Assembly (NCBI RefSeq): GCF_007197775.1
Contig: NZ_CP041638.1
Location: 1,798,001 to 1,862,000 of the forward strand
Length of the DNA stretch: 64,000 nt
Reading direction: 5' to 3'
Source: Thalassotalea sp. PS06
GTDB lineage: Bacteria > Pseudomonadota > Gammaproteobacteria > Enterobacterales > Alteromonadaceae
In this document: positions 22,731-30,951 of the stretch, one piece after another
Layout of the letters: each line of letters starts with the position of its first letter
Position numbering within the stretch: position 1 is the stretch's first letter
Notes under the pieces: generated by a model
The model's input: the letters and a program-made list of their open reading frames with translations, nothing else
Told to the model about the DNA's origin: nothing
The model's database searches: none
Program-made: the position numbers and the translations under genes

Positions 22731-22880
22731 CAGAGACATTCGGCTCTAGCCAAGATTCCCTGTAGTATCAGGGAATGACGCAAGGGGTTTGCTTATTACT
22801 CGAAGTGACGTTTTACGTCACGTTCTCGGAGTATCGTTTACGATACGTACTAAGGAAGTTTTAACTCCCGCCTTTGGCAC
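22731..22880. repeat. Hairpin array, unit A (short form, 150 bp)
   Basis: Starts with CAGAGACATTCGG and contains hairpins GGCT-CT-AGCC, ATTCCCTG-TAGTAT-CAGGGAAT, GTGACGT-TTT-ACGTCAC, GTATCGT-TT-ACGATAC and an imperfect GGAAGTT/AACTCCC. Compared with units B and C it lacks about 102 bp, exactly the segment bounded in those units by two copies of ACTCGAAG(C/T)GACGTTTT. Confidence 0.85.
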
Positions 22881-23136
22881 TTCAGAGTCATTCGGCTCTA
22901 GCTAAGATTCCCTGTAGTATCAGGGAATGACAAAAGGCTTTTTGCTTTTTACTCGAAGCGACGTTTTTTTGTCGCGGGTACAGAATTTCGGTTCCAGACA
23001 AATTCTGCATACCAACGTCCATGTCGGTAACCCGGAACAATCTTTGATTGTGTACTCGAAGTGACGTTTTCCGTCACGTACCCGGAGTATCGTTTGCGAT
23101 ACGTACTCAGGGAGTTCCAACTCCCGTTCCTCGCAC
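22881..23136. repeat. Hairpin array, unit B (256 bp)
   Basis: Full-length unit. Successive hairpins: GGCT/AGCT, ATTCCCTG/CAGGGAAT, GCGAC/GTCGC, CAGAATTT/AAATTCTG, a weak ACC/GGT around AACGTCCATGTC, CAATC-TTT-GATTG, GTGACG/CGTCAC, GTATCG/CGATAC and GGGAGTT-CC-AACTCCC. The 256-bp length is not a multiple of three and open frames across it shift, so it is not coding. Confidence 0.88.
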
Positions 23137-23392
23137 ATCAGAGACATTCGGTCCTGGCCAAGATTCCCTGTAGTATCAGGGAATGACTCAAGGGGTTTGC
23201 TTATTACTCGAAGCGACGTTTTTTGTCGCGGGTACAGAATTTCGGTTCCAGACAAATTCTGCATACCAACGTCCATGTCGGTAACCCGGAATAATCTTTG
23301 ATTGTGTACCCGAAGTGACGCTTCCCGTCACGTACCCGGAGTATCGCTCGCGATACGTACTAAGGGAGTTGTTCCAACTCCCTCTTTTAGAA
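23137..23392. repeat. Hairpin array, unit C (256 bp)
   Basis: Same order of hairpins as unit B. Differences fall in loops or as paired changes: GGTC-CT-GGCC replaces GGCT-CT-AGCC, GTATCGC-TC-GCGATAC replaces GTATCGT-TT-GCGATAC, and GGGAGTTG-TTC-CAACTCCC gains a closing G-C pair. It ends about 70 bp before the next gene. Confidence 0.88.
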
Positions 23393-23462
23393 TTTCCAAT
23401 TCCCGAAGCATTCACTTATAGTTAGATTACTGGCTAAATAATAACCATAACAGGATGTTTTA

Positions 23463-24062
23463 ATGGGTAAATCAAGCTTAGTAGTACTGTTGTTGATGAT
23501 CGGGTTCTTCGCTCATGCACAACAAGCGAGTGAACCGGCAACTGCTGTTTCCTCTTTAAATGAGTCCAACGAACTTATCGAAACTGTGGAAAATAAGTGT
23601 CCAGGCATCGAGACCGTCACGAGTCAGGACGATCCTGACCTTATCTATAATCGCGTAGTGCGTTGCGTTGACTTAGAAGAATTTGATCGCGCTGCGGAAC
23701 TTATGTTTGTGGCTATGTCATTTGGTAAATTTGATTCTATGCGCGTATCCGGCAGAGTTAGACACCATGCAATTGCGAGGTCGAGAATCAAAGCGATGAA
23801 CCGATTGGATGCTCTACAACTTGACTCACTGCATGAATCTTTGGTGTTAAAATTCCATGATCAAACCCAAAGACAACAGCTTTGTTCAACGATGCGAGAG
23901 ATTGGCAGGCCTTCCTACCAACCTCGATATATGCTGGAATATGAGAATCCTTTAAGCAGCTTACAAAACCACCTTGACGTTCCATCTTCGGAAATTCCGG
24001 CGTTTGAACAGGAACTGGCCTGGGAAAGTGTATTTTTTAGTTTTGCACAATGCCCGGTATAG
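23463..24062 (+). CDS. Secreted protein of unknown function
   Basis: A 199-residue protein with a cleavable signal peptide (MGKSSLVVLLLMIGFFAHA, cut near residue 19). The mature part has four cysteines spread through it (about 44, 67, 140 and the one three residues from the end), which could form disulfides in the periplasm, and a helical middle section. TPR-like character is possible around 60-100 but not clear. No family recognised. AGGATG before the ATG gives a plausible ribosome binding site. It stands alone just downstream of the hairpin array. Confidence 0.75.
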   Translation: MGKSSLVVLLLMIGFFAHAQQASEPATAVSSLNESNELIETVENKCPGIETVTSQDDPDLIYNRVVRCVDLEEFDRAAELMFVAMSFGKFDSMRVSGRVRHHAIARSRIKAMNRLDALQLDSLHESLVLKFHDQTQRQQLCSTMREIGRPSYQPRYMLEYENPLSSLQNHLDVPSSEIPAFEQELAWESVFFSFAQCPV

Positions 24063-24149
24063 TGATTCTCCAGCAATTTCCCATTGAAATTTAAGGCAGC
24101 ATACAGTAAGTTTGCCGCCCAAATTAACTAGCTCATCTCCGTTCGAAAT

Positions 24150-24638
24150 ATGATCCGCAATGCAACAATCGCCGACTCTCAGGTTATCGCTGATATCTAC
24201 AATGGTTATATACGTGATACGTCAATTACCTTTGAAGAAACACTAGTCGATGCGCAGATTATAGGATCGAGAATTTCCAAGGTAGTAGATCAGCTGAATT
24301 TGCCTTGGATTGTTTATGAAGACGAAGGGCAAATTATTGGCTATGCGTATGCAAGCCAGTGGAAAGAGCGCTCCGCCTATCGATATTCTGTAGAAGTTAC
24401 GGTTTATCTTGTGCCCGAGCAGCTCGGAAAGGGGATAGGTCGCAAATTATATGATGAATTATTCCTGCGCTTGAAGCAGTTAAACATTCATTGTGCTTTG
24501 GCGGTTATCACCTTACCTAACGAAGCGAGTGTTCGTCTTCACGAAAAGCTCGGAATGAAAAAAGTCGCTGTTTTTCCCGAAGTTGGCCTGAAGTTTGGGA
24601 AATGGCATGACGTAGGTTACTGGCACATTATTCTTTAA
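24150..24638 (+). CDS. GNAT acetyltransferase, phosphinothricin/methionine-derivative N-acetyltransferase type
   Basis: A 162-residue cytoplasmic N-acetyltransferase. The N-terminus (IRNATIADSQVIADIYNGYI), the FEE motif after DTSIT, VEVTVYLVPEQLGKGIGRKL with the acetyl-CoA-binding Q/GxGxG turn, and the C-terminal FGKWHDVGYW all match the Pat/MddA subgroup, which acetylates phosphinothricin, methionine sulfoximine or related amino acids. The native substrate is not known. It is monocistronic. Confidence 0.88.
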   Translation: MIRNATIADSQVIADIYNGYIRDTSITFEETLVDAQIIGSRISKVVDQLNLPWIVYEDEGQIIGYAYASQWKERSAYRYSVEVTVYLVPEQLGKGIGRKLYDELFLRLKQLNIHCALAVITLPNEASVRLHEKLGMKKVAVFPEVGLKFGKWHDVGYWHIIL

Positions 24639-24787
24639 CCTGATTTTGCACAAATATCGCACTTGTATATGTAAAGTTAACGAAACGTTGATTTTTCGTT
24701 TTCTTCGCAGATAACTCTGGCGCTTAAATTCAGCTGTGATAGGCTGTGCAGTCAGATTAACAATAATTTCGAACGCATTGCCAGGGC

Positions 24788-25723
24788 ATGGTTAAACCAT
24801 TTCAATTACTTACCATTTTTATAATGTCTCAACTTTTGTGGGCTTGTGCATCCACAGAAGCACCTGATCATTACAAAACTGAGCTAAAAGAAAGCGTTAG
24901 CTGGCAGGATGTGTCGGAAACATCTCCTACTTCTGTATCCGGTATTGATTTTCGTGATGGTCGATTGGTTGAAAATCGCTGGGTAATAGACCTGTTTCAA
25001 GTAATAGAACTTAAGCAAAAGCGTTATCAACAGCAGATTGAATATTTTGGTACTGACAAGCCTGTAACGCTCAATACCCTGATTAATAAAACCCAGTGCA
25101 CCCTTGGCAATACCGAATGCTCTGCTGACACTGTGTCCTGGAAGGAAAAGCCTGGTAATAAAAAATTCATCGGATATAGCGATAAAATAAAACAAGTCGC
25201 TATTCCTTATCACAGTGAAATGGGGCAGCTAAGCGCGAAATTGCAGGTCAAACAAGGACAAACGGTCTTATCGATCCCTGTAAACTGGGATATTCGCAAT
25301 GAGAAAATTTTTGTCGATCTAAAAACTGCTCTAGAACAATCGCCTGTTGCTCCTCAAAAGGCGATTCTCAAGATTGACTTTGCCAATGAACATCAAAATT
25401 ACAGCCATAAAGTGGTTTTTGATGATTATATGTTTAAGTTAATGGAACTCTCTTTCGATATCTGGTCTAAACCTACAGTTGATATCGAAAAAAATCTGTT
25501 GCAACTCAAGCAATGCCTGCCAAACGGTGACATTGATTGTGCGATTGCGCAGATGAAAATAATAGAAGAGAGTGGTATGCGACTCCCCGCTACATTTTAT
25601 TACCATATAGCATCAATGTATTTAATGACTGGCGATCAGGTTAGCGCCCGAAGTTACGCCAAAAAGTATCTGTTATCGGACGATGTATTACAGTATAAAC
25701 ATCAGGCGAGGGCGATGTTGTAA
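24788..25723 (+). CDS. Lipoprotein of unknown function, paired with WG-repeat protein
   Basis: A 311-residue protein with a lipoprotein signal (SQLLWAC, Cys near residue 20). The body is mainly beta-strand-like, with one close cysteine pair in TQCTLGNTEC, and the C-terminal 80 residues are helical with a TPR-like look (FYYHIASMYLMTGDQVSARSYAKKYL). Its stop overlaps the ATG of the following gene (TAATG), which indicates coupled translation and a shared job at the cell envelope. No family was recognised. Confidence 0.78.
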   Translation: MVKPFQLLTIFIMSQLLWACASTEAPDHYKTELKESVSWQDVSETSPTSVSGIDFRDGRLVENRWVIDLFQVIELKQKRYQQQIEYFGTDKPVTLNTLINKTQCTLGNTECSADTVSWKEKPGNKKFIGYSDKIKQVAIPYHSEMGQLSAKLQVKQGQTVLSIPVNWDIRNEKIFVDLKTALEQSPVAPQKAILKIDFANEHQNYSHKVVFDDYMFKLMELSFDIWSKPTVDIEKNLLQLKQCLPNGDIDCAIAQMKIIEESGMRLPATFYYHIASMYLMTGDQVSARSYAKKYLLSDDVLQYKHQARAML

Positions 25724-27375
25724 TGCAATTCCCTGGTACTTTAATTAATCGTCTTGCTTTGTATTTGTATAGTGGTTCAACGACTCTATTCCTGACTCTG
25801 ATCGCCATGCTGATGATTGCTATGGCAAACCCAGCATTAGCCTTTGTGAAGAAAACCCTAGCGCCAAAAGAACTTCGTTACGATGAGGCGTTCTGGCAAG
25901 GCAAAGATGAAGAATCAGGCTTTGAAGTGGGTTTAGAAATCAGTAGTAACCTAAGCCTTGGTATTATCAAAAACGATCCATTTTATCTTTGCTCCGGAAC
26001 CTGGCGCCTGCAAACGGTCTCTATTCCCGAAATTGATGCCAGCCTGGCTGGCGTACCAACAGAGCTAAAAATCAGTGAACTACCAGCACAAGTGGTGGAT
26101 AAGCTTGCTTTGCAACAAGCCGAAGTTCTATTGGCCCTTGATAAGCAGAACAACTATCGCCTGGATTGCCTGTTAGGGAAGTTTTCACCGTCAAACAATT
26201 CTTCGGTAAGCAACAATATGCCGGTTATTGCCGACTGGGAAAAATTTGTCATTAATGGTGTTGATGAGCAGTACGTTAATGCTACGTTAGCGAAAGACGT
26301 CGTCTATGGTTTTGTCGGTACTTTACGCAAAGATACTACGGCTAAAATTGCCCAGTATAAACCACAAATTATTGATTTAGATCTCGATTTGTCTGCTCTG
26401 AAAATCTGGCTCGCGGAACAGGCGCAACACAAGTTACTGCAATCTGGCTCCTATGAACTGCTTAACGCTAGTGACGCGAACCTTGCTTATGATAAAGAAA
26501 CGGGATTTGATGATATCCAGTTTGATCTGTTTATTCGCAGTTTATATGAGCAAAAGCGAGTAAATGAAGGTACCGAAAAAATTGAACAACAATTCACTGT
26601 CGGGCCTCTGGAAAGTAAGCTTGAGAACAGGCAAGGTTATCTAAACCGAACCTGTGCCAGTTCAGCAAGTTTGCAGCAGGTAGTTGGTAGTTGGTTCAGC
26701 GGTACGTCGATGTTCAAGCTGGTCGAAAAATGCCATAACAAAGTACCTGATTATGGGTTTGTAAGAACCGAACATTGCGCTGTTCAAAACACTGACGTTT
26801 TAGCTTTTGATGATATATCTGAATCAGCTTATTGTAAGAACCCACTGATGCAGTTCGTTTCTTTAAAAGATGGTTCGGCGGTCAGTCAGGCAAGTTACCT
26901 AGATACATCAGGATTTTCTAATATAGGATTAGCTGCGGTACAAGGTGCTGATAATGAATGGCAGGTGATTACCAATGGATTTAATACCGTTAAGACATTG
27001 CCAGACATCACTGGCTTTAAAGGTGGTTTCCATAACGAACGGATTATATTCCGCAGTAGCAATGGTTTGTATGGGGCCATGGATACCAGTTTTAACATCG
27101 TAATACCTCCAAAATTTGAGGAGATTCAAAGCTTTTCTTCGAAAATTACCCGTGTGAAAATGCGCGATCGTTATGGTGTTATCGACCGCTCTGGTGAATG
27201 GGTTGTCCCGGCTAAGTTTAATCAGGCCGGTTTTGTAGAAAACGGTCATATTCTGGTTCGCGAGGACAAGCAATTACAATCTCCGTGGCTGCTAATCAAC
27301 AGCCAGGGAATTTTAATCAAGCAAACCGATGATGCCGGCCAGACCCCACCATCAATGCAGGCCTTACTCAAATAA
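25723..27375 (+). CDS. Exported WG-repeat protein
   Basis: A 550-residue protein with an unusually long N-terminal signal segment (hydrophobic about 18-41, NPALAF near the likely cleavage site). The C-terminal quarter has WG-repeat-like units, seen as GLYGAMDTSFNIVIPPKFEEI (a 21-residue unit, about 447-467) and RYGVIDRSGEWVVPAKFNQ (about 484-502). The central part has several cysteines and no recognised domain. It starts within the stop of the preceding lipoprotein gene. WG repeats are usually taken as protein-binding modules; the role here is unknown. Confidence 0.8.
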   Translation: MQFPGTLINRLALYLYSGSTTLFLTLIAMLMIAMANPALAFVKKTLAPKELRYDEAFWQGKDEESGFEVGLEISSNLSLGIIKNDPFYLCSGTWRLQTVSIPEIDASLAGVPTELKISELPAQVVDKLALQQAEVLLALDKQNNYRLDCLLGKFSPSNNSSVSNNMPVIADWEKFVINGVDEQYVNATLAKDVVYGFVGTLRKDTTAKIAQYKPQIIDLDLDLSALKIWLAEQAQHKLLQSGSYELLNASDANLAYDKETGFDDIQFDLFIRSLYEQKRVNEGTEKIEQQFTVGPLESKLENRQGYLNRTCASSASLQQVVGSWFSGTSMFKLVEKCHNKVPDYGFVRTEHCAVQNTDVLAFDDISESAYCKNPLMQFVSLKDGSAVSQASYLDTSGFSNIGLAAVQGADNEWQVITNGFNTVKTLPDITGFKGGFHNERIIFRSSNGLYGAMDTSFNIVIPPKFEEIQSFSSKITRVKMRDRYGVIDRSGEWVVPAKFNQAGFVENGHILVREDKQLQSPWLLINSQGILIKQTDDAGQTPPSMQALLK

Positions 27376-27505
27376 TACCCTCCAGGTAGTAAATATCGTT
27401 TTCCCTTCGTCAATGATGACATTTATGTTGTTTTGCCTAGACTTAACCTAATGGAGAGATAGCTGTGTGTTGTTGTACGTTAAAGTACAAAACTATCAAT
27501 GGGCT

Positions 27506-27780
27506 ATACCAATCACACTAAGTTTGTGCACAACTCAGAGTTAGGGCCGAGGTTCAGTTGCAACATAGATTTTATTGATATAGTCATTCTATATTAATGA
27601 AATATAGGGCAGTAAATGGGCCTCTCACTAACTCCCTACGGGTGAGTTTTAAAGGCGTTTGGACTACGTTACTGATTTTGGCTCATTTTAAGAGCGGAAT
27701 AACCATTCTCTGCAATCAAAGCCTTGTCTAAAAGCCTTTAAATTCTCACTGAGTGAGCAATAATTTAATGTGATTGGTAT
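27506..27780. repeat. MITE-like element, copy 2 (275 bp)
   Basis: Complete ends: ATACCAATCACA at the left and its exact inverse TGTGATTGGTAT at the right, then further imperfect symmetry (CTAAGTT against TTAAATT). Internal hairpin AACTCCC-TACG-GGTGAGTT. Compared with copy 1 it differs at scattered bases and carries about 10 extra bases after ACTGATTTTGG. It ends 19 bp before the GTG of the next gene, so that gene's promoter may lie in or across it. Confidence 0.88.
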
Positions 27781-27799
27781 TAATTAAAAAGGTGATAAT

Positions 27800-28414
27800 G
27801 TGCGTGTATCTGCAATTCTTTCGTCTCTGGCGCTACTCGTATTAGGTGGGTGTAGCAAAAGCCAAATAGATTATTACCAGCCAGCTTATGGTGCGTCTCA
27901 GACGTTTACTAATAGTTGCAGCGGTAAAGGGCCCGAGGATCATATCCGAATAAAGCTGGATGATAAGGTTTATGTAGAAGTCACTGCGTTTTATACCTTA
28001 AGCGAACAGGGCAATTTCACCGTTCAAATCGCATATTATGTACCCCAGGAAAGCACCCTTAAATTTGCTAACAAGGTGGTTAGATATTCTTCAGAGGACG
28101 GCCAGACTCAAAGCTTCCCATTCGATCAGGTTTTTCGGTTTATGGGAACGCAGCATGTAGAACGACAGACTGCCGACGGGCTTCTTCCGGGACGAACCAT
28201 TCCAATAAAGGTCTTCCAAGAAATACGTGACGTTGATGTTGGTTACCGAGTCGATATAAAGCATCAGTTTGACCAAAACGCAGATCAGTTTACGATTCAG
28301 CTACCGGATGTTGAAGTCACAGGGCAACTTGTCCAGGTGGATCCGATTCAATTTCAGTTAACCCAGTTAAGTCGGGTGCTTCCCAACAATTGCCAACTGC
28401 CACAATATCAATAA
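27800..28414 (+). CDS. Lipoprotein of unknown function
   Basis: A 204-residue lipoprotein (signal ending LLVLGGC, lipid-bearing Cys18) with a beta-rich body and a second pair of cysteines, one near residue 38 and one near the C-terminus (NNCQLPQYQ). The GTG at 27800 is used because AAAGGTGA lies 5-6 nt upstream; an ATG two bases earlier is in another frame. A MITE-like repeat ends just before it. No family recognised. Confidence 0.78.
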   Translation: MRVSAILSSLALLVLGGCSKSQIDYYQPAYGASQTFTNSCSGKGPEDHIRIKLDDKVYVEVTAFYTLSEQGNFTVQIAYYVPQESTLKFANKVVRYSSEDGQTQSFPFDQVFRFMGTQHVERQTADGLLPGRTIPIKVFQEIRDVDVGYRVDIKHQFDQNADQFTIQLPDVEVTGQLVQVDPIQFQLTQLSRVLPNNCQLPQYQ

Positions 28415-28590
28415 AGTGTTGTTAAGAAAATTAACGGATGATTTTTGTCAGATATTGATTTAAGGTAGAAATTCATTATTTAAACATGATGAAGAACAGT
28501 TAGTTACGTGGCAGCTAAGTAGTTTAAATTGTCTGAACAACTGCTCGGTGTGCCTTGTGTCATGTTATCAATAACAACAATAAACCTTTG

Positions 28591-28995
28591 ATGAAGCAAT
28601 TACGTTATCCATTGTCCATCTTACTGCTAATCATTCACTTGCTCAGTGGAGTGAGTAGTGCATTTAGCGGTAATCAGAACCTGTTATTAACCGCAGATGG
28701 TAATGCGGTTATGATCATCTGTACGGGGCAAGGCGTAACTTACATTGATCTGGAACACTACTATCTTACCGGCGAACTTGAGTTTGTTGATGCAGATACT
28801 GAACAACAAACTGAGCAATATCACTGTCCGGTCTGTCTATCGTATTCGAATGTTGATGACGACACTGACGCTCTCCAATCTTTGTTTTTACCAGCTGTTG
28901 AATCGAACACAGCGGTTTTAACGTTACTCGACGCACATCGTCGAATAAATAAATTTCCCTCATATTTTAGTCGGGCGCCACCTTCCTTCACTTAA
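28591..28995 (+). CDS. DUF2946-like exported protein
   Basis: A 134-residue protein starting MKQLRYPL, with a signal-anchor segment (about 6-25). It carries an HCPVC motif near residue 81 and ends with RAPPS, a combination seen in the DUF2946 family, whose members often neighbour copper-linked outer-membrane proteins. The frame is open to a TTG at 28555, but ATG 28591 places the signal correctly. It precedes a methionine-rich protein by 38 nt, probably in one operon. Assignment to the family is by pattern only. Confidence 0.68.
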   Translation: MKQLRYPLSILLLIIHLLSGVSSAFSGNQNLLLTADGNAVMIICTGQGVTYIDLEHYYLTGELEFVDADTEQQTEQYHCPVCLSYSNVDDDTDALQSLFLPAVESNTAVLTLLDAHRRINKFPSYFSRAPPSFT

Positions 28996-29033
28996 ATTCA
29001 GACCAAATTTTTAAGTTTTATTAAGGAAGTAAG

Positions 29034-30113
29034 ATGAAAATTAACAATAACGCACTGGCGGTTTGTGTTGTGTCTCTTTTCGCCAATGGCAGTGCGCACG
29101 CGAATATGGCAGAAATGATGGCTCCCCAGAGTAAAGCGCCAATCGCGGTGATGGGGGCGCATATGCATAAAAAGGGGAAGTGGATGGTTTCCTATCGATT
29201 CATGCATAAGGAAATGTCTGGCATGTTACAGGGTAGTGATAGTATCAGCCCGGAAGAAATCGCAACCCAGGTTGCCAATCCCTTTGCCAATCCCTTTGCC
29301 AATCCACCAATGTCTCCACCTACTGTACGTGTAGTTCCTGATGAGATGACCACGCAAATGCATATGGTCGGGTTAATGTACGCACCAACCAATAACCTTA
29401 CCTTGATGGCAATGCTGAACTATCTGGATAAGTCGATGGATTTAATAACCTTTGCTGCAGGTATGGGGGACACTCGCCTCGGTGAATTTTCAACGGCAAG
29501 TAGCGGCCTGACAGACAGTAGCGTTGGCGGCATGTACCGTCTGTATGACAGCGACAACCATAAACTTCATGCCAATTTAAACTGGCTCATACCCATAGGT
29601 AGCATTGATGAAGAAGATGATGTGCTTACACCGATGAACATGCGCATGACAATGAGATTACCCTATGGCATGCAAATAGGCACGGGCAGTAATCAACTGC
29701 AATATGGATTGACGTACAACGGTAAAGCGCCTCGGATGAGTTGGGGAGCACAGGGGCTTTATAACAGCGTATTAGACGATAACGATGAAGGTTATCGCAA
29801 TGGCGACATGTTTAGGGTGACAGCCTGGTACGCTTATCGTGTTTTAGATAAAGTAAGCACGTCTATCAGAGTTTCTTACCACCACCAGGAAAATATCGAC
29901 GGTATGGATACAATGATTATGGCGCCTGTTACCACGGCAAATCCAAACAATTATGGCTTTGAACGTATTGATATCGGCCTGGGCGCTAATACTGTGCTTG
30001 GGCACGGCCATAGGTTCGCATTGGAATGGGAGATCCCATTAGATACCGACGTTAATGGTGTGCAAATGGAGATGGATTACATGGTTACTCTTGGCTACCA
30101 ACATATGTTTTAG
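29034..30113 (+). CDS. Methionine-rich outer-membrane beta-barrel-like protein
   Basis: A 359-residue exported protein (signal cut near ANGSAHA/N) with 34 methionines (9.5%), including MAEMM, HMHKKGKWM and MNMRMTM clusters. Alternating strands and a C-terminal residue Phe (YQHMF) fit an outer-membrane beta-barrel. Residues about 82-93 contain a tandem ANPF repeat encoded by a 12-bp direct repeat. Purine-rich AAGGAAG precedes the ATG. Methionine wealth and the DUF2946-like neighbour suggest a link to copper (inference); the family resembles barrel proteins annotated as transporter or MetA-pathway proteins. Confidence 0.75.
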   Translation: MKINNNALAVCVVSLFANGSAHANMAEMMAPQSKAPIAVMGAHMHKKGKWMVSYRFMHKEMSGMLQGSDSISPEEIATQVANPFANPFANPPMSPPTVRVVPDEMTTQMHMVGLMYAPTNNLTLMAMLNYLDKSMDLITFAAGMGDTRLGEFSTASSGLTDSSVGGMYRLYDSDNHKLHANLNWLIPIGSIDEEDDVLTPMNMRMTMRLPYGMQIGTGSNQLQYGLTYNGKAPRMSWGAQGLYNSVLDDNDEGYRNGDMFRVTAWYAYRVLDKVSTSIRVSYHHQENIDGMDTMIMAPVTTANPNNYGFERIDIGLGANTVLGHGHRFALEWEIPLDTDVNGVQMEMDYMVTLGYQHMF

Positions 30114-30240
30114 TCTTCTTAAGATCCGTTCGTGACGTTAACAATGGACATTTATTTTGCCGGCTTATTCATAAAATATTGGGTAACCCGGTTTTTTATG
30201 TTAAAAACTTTTTAATATTGAATTTATCTAGAAAAATAAA

Positions 30241-30669
30241 ATGAAAATTGTTCGTATATTGCTCTTGAGTTTGTGTATTGGTTATTGTTACGCCAATTTG
30301 GTTATGGCCTTTGAATTACCGGTAGTTAAGCAGGTTGAACATTGGTTCGCAGGTCAAATGAATCAACAGGAAATTCCCTGGAACTTGTTTTTTGGTGTGA
30401 TTGTCGCAGCATTGATCCCGTTTAGTTGCGCATTTTTATATGCTCGATCACAAAAATGGTTGGTTAGTGGCCTGAGCATATTATTCGCCATCCACTTTGT
30501 AGGAAATCGTCGTTCCGATCTCTGGGATCTGAATGGCCTATTCACGTTCTTCGAACCACTTGCGGCAAATTCTGTAAATTGGAGTACATTAGTGTATATG
30601 TTACTGATATTAATTTGGCCAGCAGCATATATTGCGTTACTTCAAAAAGCCGACAAAGCTGTTAACTAA
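30241..30669 (+). CDS. Four-helix membrane protein of unknown function
   Basis: A 142-residue integral membrane protein with hydrophobic helices at about 5-25, 45-68, 75-88 and 115-134. HFVGNRRSDLWDLNGLFTFFE between the third and fourth helix may be exposed. No family recognised. It follows the methionine-rich protein by 127 nt and precedes a small lipoprotein gene by 22 nt. Confidence 0.72.
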   Translation: MKIVRILLLSLCIGYCYANLVMAFELPVVKQVEHWFAGQMNQQEIPWNLFFGVIVAALIPFSCAFLYARSQKWLVSGLSILFAIHFVGNRRSDLWDLNGLFTFFEPLAANSVNWSTLVYMLLILIWPAAYIALLQKADKAVN

Positions 30670-30691
30670 TCCAAAAATAGCGTGTTCTATT

Positions 30692-30925
30692 ATGACTAAT
30701 TTGCATGTAAGAGATGTTCAATGCATTGTGATTCTGACTTTGTTTATCATTACTCTGAGTAGCTGCAGTGCTCAACAAGTTTACAAAGGTGTACAGGCAA
30801 GCCATGTTAATCATTGTTATTTGTATCCTTATGAACAAGCTCAAGAATGTCTTGAGGATGTAAATATGCCTTATGATGAATACGAGCGTCGTCGTGAAGA
30901 AGTGTTGGAAGAAAATAAAAAGTAA
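30692..30925 (+). CDS. Small lipoprotein
   Basis: A 77-residue protein. ATG 30692 (MTNLHVRDVQ) was chosen because it puts a standard lipoprotein signal at the N-terminus (FIITLSSC, lipid-bearing Cys near 25). The mature part is short, with two further cysteines, and ends in a charged helix (YERRREEVLEENKK). Longer alternatives overlap the preceding gene. Function unknown. Confidence 0.68.
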   Translation: MTNLHVRDVQCIVILTLFIITLSSCSAQQVYKGVQASHVNHCYLYPYEQAQECLEDVNMPYDEYERRREEVLEENKK

Positions 30926-30951
30926 TTCTGAATGAGGTGTAGAGGAAGAAT

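Noticed and set aside
22731..23392. CRISPR array
   Set aside because: Three units of unequal length with internal hairpins and no short constant repeat alternating with unique spacers; no cas genes nearby.
22920..23415. Two overlapping minus-strand open frames across the hairpin array
   Set aside because: They lie entirely in the repeat units, repeated segments fall in different frames because the unit is 256 bp, and there is no ribosome binding site or known product.
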